Source: a virus. Taken from it: a stretch of DNA of 36,949 bases. A program made the position numbers and the translations under genes. The stretch spans positions 1 through 36,949 of IMG/VR virus record IMGVR_UViG_3300023223_001813; one strand, given 5' to 3'. The notes beneath the pieces were generated by a model, which did not search any database, was not told the origin of the DNA, and saw only the letters and a list, made by a program, of their open reading frames with translations. Positions 32,152 to 36,949 of the stretch are shown in pieces (positions within the stretch are counted from its first letter, which is position 1; every line of letters starts with the position of its first letter).

Positions 32152-32829
32152 CTAAAATGGAACGCTGGGTTCGACAGGACCTTTGTCATAATCTTTATAA
32201 GGAAACTCAGATTTACTTTCTTCCTTAGGCTTTTCTTGAACAGCATCTGCCCCAAACTTCGCTTGCGCCCCATTGCCATTGGCCCCACCCATATCAACGC
32301 CATCTTCTTCTTCAAAGCCGTAGGTTTTTTCCTCTGCCTCGTAAGGGACATGATCGATGATCTGAACGGCTTTTAAGCGGAGGGTAATCCCTACGCCGCC
32401 ACGGGCAGCCACATTCCACGGGTATAATGAAAAACAAACTTTAACTATGCTGCCGTTGCCGATCAGGACATCTTTTGGCCAGTGATTCATTTTGGCATCG
32501 AAAACATCCACCTTTATGTCAAAGGGTTCTCCTTTATGTGGCCGACCGATGGCAGATTGACGGTATTTAAAACAATAAATACCTGTTTTTTCATCCTTGA
32601 TGAAAGGAGGAGGTGCGTAAGCTGCTGCATCATCCAGTTCTGCCTTCTTTTGAGCAACAACTCGGAGAACCTCAATAATCTTTTGAGCGGGGTCGCTTTC
32701 AAGATAATGGTCAATGGAATAGGTGCCATCCTTGTCATATTTGTAATCAGGTTTTAAAATTTTGGCCCATTCCGCCTTCCCTGAAGGCGTGTTGTGCAAT
32801 TCGTTGGCTAAATCATCTAAAACGCTCAT
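32152..32829 (-). CDS. Single-stranded DNA-binding-like protein
   Basis: 225 residues. Beta-rich core (YCFKYRQSA, GEPFDIKVDVFDAKMNHWP, NGSIVKVCFSLYPWNVAARG, GVGITLRLKAVQII) followed by an acidic, disordered tail ending in Phe. An OB-fold core with acidic tail and terminal aromatic residue is the T7 gp2.5 / phage SSB plan (DUF2815-like). It would coat ssDNA at the fork and contact the helicase. AAGGAGG precedes the ATG. Confidence 0.65.
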   Translation of the reverse strand: MSVLDDLANELHNTPSGKAEWAKILKPDYKYDKDGTYSIDHYLESDPAQKIIEVLRVVAQKKAELDDAAAYAPPPFIKDEKTGIYCFKYRQSAIGRPHKGEPFDIKVDVFDAKMNHWPKDVLIGNGSIVKVCFSLYPWNVAARGGVGITLRLKAVQIIDHVPYEAEEKTYGFEEEDGVDMGGANGNGAQAKFGADAVQEKPKEESKSEFPYKDYDKGPVEPSVPF

Positions 32830-32848
32830 AAAACCTCCTTTATCAAAA

Positions 32849-33247
32849 TTAAAAATCAGTTTCTTTGTGGCCAGCGTCAGACAGTTTGTCGCGGTATGAC
32901 GAAGCTAAACCTAACTCGTCCTGCCTCCTGTCGAATGCCTGTTCAACCTGGGACCCGACCATCAGGCTTGCTGCTATGTCGGCACCCTGACTGAAAAGAT
33001 CGTAAAGGGCATCCGCATATCGATTAACCGCCTCAACCTCATCCTCAGTTTCCGGGTTATCAAGATCATCAGGAAGTCCCTCAACATCCGTCAGAGCCAC
33101 CACAAGCCTGGACATGATGATCTCTTTGTCGTTGAGATCGAGATCTTTAGCCCCTCTCTTTCCTTCCAATAAATCCAGATTATCTTTCCAAACCTTATCG
33201 ATACTCTCTTCTTCACTCTTTTTTGGTTGATGTATTACATTGTTCAT
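32849..33247 (-). CDS. First early gene, acidic helical protein (longer start possible)
   Basis: 132 residues from the ATG at 33247, which has GAGG nine bases upstream. Acidic, helical, with EGLPDDLDNPETEDEVEAV in the middle. Not recognised. The frame stays open upstream for another 71 codons to 33460, where the predicted early transcript begins with GAGG and ATGs at 33460 and 33454. Read from there the N-terminus would be very basic (TRSKLNKKIQSRALGNQ). So there may be two products, or a leader peptide read into the gene. Confidence 0.6.
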   Translation of the reverse strand: MNNVIHQPKKSEEESIDKVWKDNLDLLEGKRGAKDLDLNDKEIIMSRLVVALTDVEGLPDDLDNPETEDEVEAVNRYADALYDLFSQGADIAASLMVGSQVEQAFDRRQDELGLASSYRDKLSDAGHKETDF

Positions 33248-33327
33248 TTTTTGTACCTCAATGTCATATTGTTGTTGACAGATGTTGTTGACATATGCGA
33301 TAAGTCCTGTACCCTCCAATCGGAAAC

Positions 33328-33374
33328 AAAAAAAGGCCAACCGTAGAACCCTTGCAGAGGAATTCCGGGTGACC
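33328..33374 (-). terminator. Terminator-like hairpin in the early leader
   Basis: On the minus strand GGTCACCCG (plus 33366-33374) pairs with CGGTTGGCC (plus 33335-33343), 8 of 9 positions, followed by T7 (plus 33328-33334). On the plus strand six T follow as well, so it may work both ways. It lies about 100 bases into the early transcript. Its 5' flank includes ATTCCTCTGCAA-type sequence complementary to the transcript start. Confidence 0.6.
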
Positions 33375-33458
33375 TTTTTTCTTTGCCATAATGTGTTCTG
33401 GTTTCCCAGTGCACGGCTCTGAATTTTTTTATTAAGTTTTGAACGGGTTCTCATAACC

Positions 33459-33506
33459 ATTCCTCTGCAATATTAAGCAATATACGCATTATGTCGTAAA
33501 AGTCAA
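33459..33506 (-). promoter_or_regulatory. Early leftward promoter with operator dyad
   Basis: Minus strand: TTGACT (plus 33501-33506), 16 bases, TATATT (plus 33479-33484). The dyad TACG-N8-CGTA (33483-33498) lies in the spacer, where a repressor would block. GCAATAT repeats at 33467 and 33477, one helical turn apart. Transcription should begin near 33472, giving a very short leader before GAGG. Confidence 0.7.
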
Positions 33507-33536
33507 GTAAAATTAAGATTCCTATAAATTATTCTT
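33507..33536 (+). promoter_or_regulatory. Repressor maintenance promoter, probably leaderless
   Basis: TATAAA (33523-33528) is 8 bases before the repressor ATG at 33537, and no Shine-Dalgarno is visible. As with the lambda PRM transcript of cI, the message could start at or next to the ATG. The -35 is weak, so activation by the repressor bound at the adjacent dyad is plausible. Inference from spacing. Confidence 0.45.
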
Positions 33537-33920
33537 ATGGCCAACGTGAAAAATAGAAAACAAAGTGAAGTGTTTTTTAGGCGTGTATTGGAGCTAGGAA
33601 TAGGAACGGATACTGAACTTTCTCAAATCGTAGGAACAACTCCGAGCGCAATTTCAGACGCAAGGAGAAGAAAAAAAATTCCAAAACGGTGGATCTCGAT
33701 AATTTCTGGGCTTTACGATATAAGCCCAGAACGGCTATTAGGAATAGAAGCCCCGCCAGATCAAATTTTTGGACAAAGGGATAAAAAGGGGATCACTCAA
33801 ATTTTTAAGGACATCCAAATTTTGAAGAACAAAGTGGTCAGATTAGAGCAGGAAGTTTCATTTCTGAAAAACCCAAAGGTTTCAAAGAGGGCAAACAAAA
33901 TTGGCAGGGGGATAACTTGA
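33537..33920 (+). CDS. CI-type phage repressor
   Basis: 127 residues. ELGIGTDTELSQIVGTTPSA then ISDARRRKKIPKRWISII is the helix-turn-helix of the CI repressor family (Phage_CI_repr), with ISPERLLG closing the domain. A coiled coil (LKNKVVRLEQEVSFLKN) follows in place of an S24 autoprotease domain, so RecA-driven cleavage is not expected and induction must work another way. It is divergent from the early operon, with the operator dyad between. Confidence 0.85.
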   Translation: MANVKNRKQSEVFFRRVLELGIGTDTELSQIVGTTPSAISDARRRKKIPKRWISIISGLYDISPERLLGIEAPPDQIFGQRDKKGITQIFKDIQILKNKVVRLEQEVSFLKNPKVSKRANKIGRGIT

Positions 33921-33928
33921 GAAAGCCG

Positions 33929-34225
33929 ATGAAAATTCTTATTTACATTTTCGTTTTTTTATTTCTAGGGAGTTGTGCCGCAAATAAGGAATATAACTAC
34001 TGGCAGGCTACAGAATACGCAAAGACTGATGTAGACCAAGCGCACAGAGAATGTGTTTTTGAAAAGAATAAAAGTTATATGAATAGTGGCATGGCAAAAG
34101 GTAGTTTTTTACGTGCAAAAAACTTAGACCGGCAAGCTAAGAATGTATACTTGTCTTGTATGGGCGCTAAAGGTTGGGTCGAGGTAGACCCACCAACGGA
34201 AGAAGAAGTGGCGCGAGACCAATAA
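33929..34225 (+). CDS. Small lipoprotein downstream of the repressor
   Basis: 98 residues from the ATG at 33929 (a TTG at 33917 overlaps the repressor stop). Signal MKILIYIFVFLFLGSC with lipobox LGSC. The mature part is charged and ends EEEVARDQ; two further Cys residues may form a disulfide. Co-transcribed with the repressor, so expressed in the lysogen: a surface or periplasmic conversion protein, possibly superinfection exclusion. Confidence 0.6.
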   Translation: MKILIYIFVFLFLGSCAANKEYNYWQATEYAKTDVDQAHRECVFEKNKSYMNSGMAKGSFLRAKNLDRQAKNVYLSCMGAKGWVEVDPPTEEEVARDQ

Positions 34226-34281
34226 TGATCTAGCAGAAGCTATAAGCAAGCTGTAAATAGTTAGATTGTCTTTTAATTTAT

Positions 34282-34356
34282 AACCGTCGTCGCCGTAAGG
34301 CCGCAGGGATGTTGACTACTGCGCTTGTAAATCTACAGGGGACAGGGGCGGCGGTT
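34282..34356 (+). ncRNA. Cloverleaf-like folded RNA candidate 1
   Basis: AACCGTCGTC (34282-34291) pairs with GGCGGCGGTT (34347-34356), 10 bp with two G-U. Inside are three hairpins: GCC-GTAA-GGC (GNRA loop), CGCAG...CTGCG and TGTA-AATC-TACA. Sits in a 159-base gene-free gap, ending 29 bases before the next start, so a 5' regulatory element is as likely as a tRNA-like RNA. No known riboswitch pattern. Confidence 0.45.
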
Positions 34357-34384
34357 GTTTATTCTCGTGGCTGAGAGGAAAAAT

Positions 34385-34906
34385 ATGAAGAAGTGGGATG
34401 ATTTTATTTTGTTTGCGCGCGAGTTGCCTGTTTGGATGTATTGTTTCCTAAGCCTGGCATTTATCACGGTGGGAATAATGTTTCTTGGTTCCCCTTATTC
34501 AAGCCTTGAAAATCCAGAAATCGTTATATCTGAAGAAGAGATTTGGGAACCTGAAAAACTAATAGAAATTACTATTTTAGATGCGGATGAGAACCATCCC
34601 CCTAGCGAAGAATTATTAAAGAATATTGAGGAATTAAAATTCCTTTATAAAGAGCTTCAAGGATTTAAAGATGATCCAGAATTTCATAAGGTGGGTTTCG
34701 GATTGTGCTGTAAATTTAACTTGTGGCTGCAAAAAGTAGACTCTTTCCAGTCAAAAAAAACAAACCAAGATATTTTAAATTATGTTGGATTCTTACCAGG
34801 AGAGCTTAGTTTACTTGGAATGGAATATATGCGAAATAAAGGGCATCCTGCATCACACAGTGAATTGGAAAACATTATTTCTGCAGGCTTAAGCCGGCAA
34901 GGATAA
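34385..34906 (+). CDS. Membrane-anchored hypothetical protein
   Basis: 173 residues from the ATG at 34385 with GAGAGG upstream. One N-terminal span (LPVWMYCFLSLAFITVGIMF) and a soluble, acidic, helical domain (ENHPPSEELLKNIEELKFLY). Not recognised. In the rightward lysogeny block; exclusion or surface modification is possible. Confidence 0.55.
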   Translation: MKKWDDFILFARELPVWMYCFLSLAFITVGIMFLGSPYSSLENPEIVISEEEIWEPEKLIEITILDADENHPPSEELLKNIEELKFLYKELQGFKDDPEFHKVGFGLCCKFNLWLQKVDSFQSKKTNQDILNYVGFLPGELSLLGMEYMRNKGHPASHSELENIISAGLSRQG

Positions 34907-34907
34907 T

Positions 34908-34987
34908 CAAAGCGGACATCTGTCTGGGTTTTCTCCTGCGCCGATGCCTGGGTATTTTCTTCTACTCATCCCAGGTCGCCCGCTTTG
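34908..34987 (+). terminator. Branched hairpin with T-rich tail
   Basis: CAAAGCGG (34908-34915) pairs with CCGCTTTG (34980-34987); inside, CCTGGG (34947-34952) pairs with CCCAGG (34970-34975). GTTTTGTTCCTTTT follows, so it could end the transcript of the preceding gene, which stops at 34906. The loop size is larger than a normal terminator. Confidence 0.45.
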
Positions 34988-35042
34988 GTTTTGTTCCTTT
35001 TAAACTCAAAAACTATTAGGAGAAGATTAGGATTCCATACTT

Positions 35043-35396
35043 ATGAAAATAAATTTAGATTTGTTGCGAGATATATTACTAGAAGCCGAGGGAGCTGAAA
35101 ATTTCTACGACATGGATTATCCATGTGCCCATAAATTTGAATTTAAACCAGACTCAAAAAATCAATCAATATATATACCATACATTCATCACCTAAATTA
35201 TTTAGTGAATCTTGGGTTTGTCGATCTAAAGACAAACAATACTATGAGTTCCATATCTGGTTTTTTCTGCCTCACCATTGATGGACATGAATTTCTAAAA
35301 GTATCTAGGATGCCAATTATTAAAGACGAATATAAAGCCATATTTTCAAATTCAATATTGACGGATCTATCAAAACGGATCTATCAAAAAAGATAA
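35043..35396 (+). CDS. DUF2513-like protein
   Basis: 117 residues. INLDLLRDILLEAEGAENFY at the start, IHHLNYLVNLGFVDL in the middle and LTIDGHEFLKVSR near the end match DUF2513: 'D.dliR.IL', a winged helix and 'LT..GHeFLd'. These phage and mobile-element proteins are thought to be small regulators. No Shine-Dalgarno of strength is seen. Confidence 0.7.
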   Translation: MKINLDLLRDILLEAEGAENFYDMDYPCAHKFEFKPDSKNQSIYIPYIHHLNYLVNLGFVDLKTNNTMSSISGFFCLTIDGHEFLKVSRMPIIKDEYKAIFSNSILTDLSKRIYQKR

Positions 35397-35420
35397 AAAA
35401 ATCTTAACCCTTTTTGGTTT

Positions 35421-35648
35421 TCACAAAATAAAAATTTTATGAATCAAAATACCAATTACGGTGGTGATCAAGCCAGAGGCCCATTGAAGAATAATAACGG
35501 TCCGAGCCATACCATTGGAACCTGTTTTCCCGAATACTGTTTTGTTAAGAGTGTTAACGTCCTTCTTTACGGGAGCAAGTAAAAGGCCGATATGTTCTTT
35601 TATATCTTCGGTATGTTGCTTCAAGTCTTCTTTATCGATGTCGCCCAT
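35421..35648 (-). CDS. Holin-like / XhlA-like membrane protein
   Basis: 75 residues from the ATG at 35648, preceded by GGGGGGTG; a further in-frame start lies 12 codons upstream. Charged N-terminal helix (MGDIDKEDLKQHTEDIKEHI), then one C-terminal span (VIILQWASGLITTVIGILIH) and a short end. This is the XhlA-type plan and suits a small holin. It would be the last gene of the late operon after the tail fibre, as in many phages, and pairs with the M15 endolysin. Topology-based assignment. Confidence 0.6.
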   Translation of the reverse strand: MGDIDKEDLKQHTEDIKEHIGLLLAPVKKDVNTLNKTVFGKTGSNGMARTVIILQWASGLITTVIGILIHKIFIL

Positions 35649-35701
35649 TAAGGCACCCCCCACGAAGAAGGTTTTTATAGACACCCTGGACTTTCGATGC
35701 T

Positions 35702-35771
35702 GGGCAGTCGGTTATCCGATGGGCGTGGTGAGACACGTTCGGTGCCGGGGGTCCGATCCCCGGTGCTGCTC
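35702..35771 (+). ncRNA. Cloverleaf-like folded RNA candidate 2 (tRNA-like)
   Basis: GGGCAGT (35702-35708) pairs with GCTGCTC (35765-35771), 7 bp with two G-U. Inside: TCGG-TTAT-CCGA, CGTG-GTGAGA-CACG, and CCGGGG-GTCCGAT-CCCCGG, then TTTTAATTATT. The last hairpin resembles a tRNA T arm, and the acceptor-like stem has tRNA length, but D and T loop consensus and a proper anticodon loop are missing. A degenerate tRNA or a terminator-tailed small RNA. Confidence 0.4.
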
Positions 35772-35807
35772 TTTTAATTATTCCTTAAATCGAGTAAGGT
35801 TGTTATT

Positions 35808-35900
35808 ATGACAACAACGATATTGGATATTTTATTTCTATTTCTTGCATATATAGGTGGATTTGCCTCAGGATTTTTTTCCTTGGGTTCATGGCATTAA
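35808..35900 (+). CDS. 30-residue membrane peptide
   Basis: Reads MTTTILDILFLFLAYIGGF then ASGFFSLGSWH. One hydrophobic span. AAGG lies 9 bases upstream. Follows the tRNA-like element on the plus strand. Could be a small toxin-like or exclusion peptide; nothing more can be said. Confidence 0.4.
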   Translation: MTTTILDILFLFLAYIGGFASGFFSLGSWH

Positions 35901-35982
35901 CGGACAATACAAATAATTGGCAAAATAGAAAATAAATCAAAGCCCATGTGAGGGTGATGCCTAATCACGGTAATCAAAGACC

Positions 35983-36001
35983 AACGGGAAACGTGCCCGT
36001 T
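35983..36001. terminator. Small hairpin between convergent genes
   Basis: AACGGG (35983-35988) pairs with CCCGTT (35996-36001), loop AAACGTG. It lies downstream of the 30-residue plus-strand gene and the 51-residue minus-strand gene. No long T run on either side; weak candidate. Confidence 0.3.
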
Positions 36002-36018
36002 CCTCGTATGGGGTTTTC

Positions 36019-36174
36019 TCATTGTTCATTCGGGGTTCTATCTTTTTCTGGTCGGCGCTCTTTCGCCACGAGCTTATCCCAATCAGTTTTATCGCCTTTT
36101 TGCTGTTTATCAAGAGCTAGAACAATATCCCGAACACTGGTGTCCTTTTTTTTAACAAATCTTTTAATAGTCAT
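36019..36174 (-). CDS. 51-residue protein downstream of the tail fibre
   Basis: Starts MTIKRFVKKKDTSVRDIVLA and ends in a charged region (WDKLVAKERRPEKDRTPNEQ). Its ATG overlaps the TAA of the tail fibre gene (TAATG), strong support for coupling. Highly charged. Might be a tail assembly helper; unknown. Confidence 0.5.
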   Translation of the reverse strand: MTIKRFVKKKDTSVRDIVLALDKQQKGDKTDWDKLVAKERRPEKDRTPNEQ

Positions 36175-36949
36175 TAACTCCACTCCAACGAGACACCATG
36201 AAGTTTTAATTCCATGGTGTTTAAGGTTTCAACTTTATACCGCATATTTGTTCCAGAAGGTTGACCGGATATATCGGCACTCCCCGAAAGAATTCTCTGG
36301 CCAGCTTGATAATCCCCATCATCAGATAATGTAATTTGGGTGAAGGTTGTCCCCCCGTCTCTGCTGGCAAAGCCTTTTAAATCCGTATTTAAAATCTGAG
36401 CATCGACATCTTCCTCAAATAAAATAATTCTTCCTTCTGTGGGAATATTTTCAGCGACTTGTGAATTTGAAATCAGAGTCATATCAGCGACAGCCGCGTC
36501 TAAAAATTCAACTTCGCGAACTCGAACAGTACCACCACCATCGAGAGCAGTTATGTCCACACGATAATATTGAAAGGACCCGGTTGTGGTAAAATCAAAA
36601 GTTCTTTTTTCATCGGTTACCCAACCTGTCTCATTAGTTTTTGTGACAAGAATTGTCTCTTCCCCACCAAAGGCACCCGTATTACTCCCTTCTACCGTAA
36701 AATCCTTGGCCATTTGAGTTGCATTACTACCAGCTTGTAATCTAACCGCAAAAGCGACTTGTGCAGATGTGAATTGATATTGTACCCAACCGGTATTAAC
36801 AGCATTTTGAGCCGTCCATTCTCCACTGGTTAAATCATCAAAAGCCTTGAAGGCTTCACTACCCCCTCCAAAAATTGTACTGGCAGAAGGGAGTAATACG
36901 GGTGCCTTTGGTGGGGAAGAGACAATTCTTGTCACAAAAACTAATGAGA
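36174..36949 (-). CDS. Tail fibre C-terminal part with discoidin-like domain, open at the right edge
   Basis: Open to the window edge. The reliable part begins at SASTIFGGG (about 36884) and forms a galactose-binding-like F5/8 type C (discoidin) domain: EAFKAFDDLTSGEWTAQN, GWVQYQFTSAQVAFAVRLQA, FTVEGSNTGAFGGEETILV and YYRVDITALDGGGTVRVREV. Then a tail-fibre C-terminal beta domain (MTLISNSQVAENIPTEGRII, SRDGGTTFTQITL, SADISGQPSGTNMRYKVET). The first codons past 36884 read antisense to 36629-36693 and are not trustworthy. Most likely the same gene as 1-1344, forming the receptor-binding end; any missing middle is unknown. Confidence 0.75.
   Translation of the reverse strand, partial: SLVFVTRIVSSPPKAPVLLPSASTIFGGGSEAFKAFDDLTSGEWTAQNAVNTGWVQYQFTSAQVAFAVRLQAGSNATQMAKDFTVEGSNTGAFGGEETILVTKTNETGWVTDEKRTFDFTTTGSFQYYRVDITALDGGGTVRVREVEFLDAAVADMTLISNSQVAENIPTEGRIILFEEDVDAQILNTDLKGFASRDGGTTFTQITLSDDGDYQAGQRILSGSADISGQPSGTNMRYKVETLNTMELKLHGVSLEWS
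36629..36693 (+). repeat. 65-bp inverted repeat, inner copy
   Basis: Identical over 65 bases to the reverse complement of 36885-36949. This copy encodes in-frame protein on the minus strand (TGAFGGEETILVTKTNE), so it is the original. Confidence 0.95.
36885..36949 (-). repeat. 65-bp inverted repeat, terminal copy (likely foldback artefact)
   Basis: The last 65 bases of the window are the exact reverse complement of 36629-36693, 191 bases away. Translation here is antisense to the real gene. This is the pattern of a contig end extended by a chimeric inverted read (as in multiple displacement amplification), or less likely a real invertible segment. Confidence 0.9.

Noticed and set aside
1-36949. 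Terminal direct repeats joining the two window ends
   Set aside because: I compared the first and last few hundred bases and saw no shared direct sequence; only the inverted 65-bp repeat at the right end.

Overview
The window looks like a nearly complete genome of a temperate, podovirus-like phage of a Gram-negative bacterium. The virion genes follow the coliphage T7 order on the minus strand: small and large terminase, gp8-type portal, scaffold, major capsid, gp11- and gp12-type tail tube proteins, gp14/15/16-type ejection proteins and a gp17-type tail fibre. There is no phage-type RNA polymerase or DNA polymerase. There is an integrase, an attP built from the 3' half of a tRNA-Asp gene, and a CI-type repressor. 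Lipoproteins, a Rap1a/Tai-like periplasmic protein and sigma70-like promoters point to a Gram-negative, probably proteobacterial, host. The species cannot be told from the sequence alone.

Both ends of the window fall inside the tail fibre gene. The N-terminal 448 codons run off at position 1, and a C-terminal piece runs in from the right end down to 36174. The last 65 bases are a perfect inverted copy of 36629-36693 and are probably an assembly or amplification foldback.

Layout. 1-20.65 kb: late virion module, all on the minus strand, including an M15 peptidase endolysin, three paralogous capsid-surface proteins (one with a collagen-like stalk), a LamG-like lectin and a frameshifted large terminase. 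20.9-24.5 kb: accessory region with a Rap1a-like gene, an Arc-type regulator, back-to-back promoters, a structured leader RNA in front of three small plus-strand genes, a second structured RNA candidate, SLOG and DUF1353 proteins, tRNA-Arg(UCU) and a tandem repeat. 24.5-26.4 kb: attP, arm-type repeats and integrase. 26.5-33.25 kb: early minus-strand operon for replication and recombination (RusA, primase-helicase, initiator, ssDNA-binding-like protein), interrupted by one plus-strand moron at 26.9 kb. 33.25-33.54 kb: immunity switch with a leftward early promoter, a terminator-like leader and a probably leaderless repressor gene. 33.5-35.9 kb: rightward small lysogenic or moron genes separated by folded, cloverleaf-like elements. 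35.4-36.95 kb: end of the late operon (tail fibre C-terminus, a 51-residue gene, a holin-like gene).

In the circular form the late transcript would run from the terminase genes through the tail fibre across the window junction and end at the holin-like gene. The attP lies between the accessory block and the integrase, so in the prophage the accessory and late genes would lie towards one end and the integrase and early genes towards the other.
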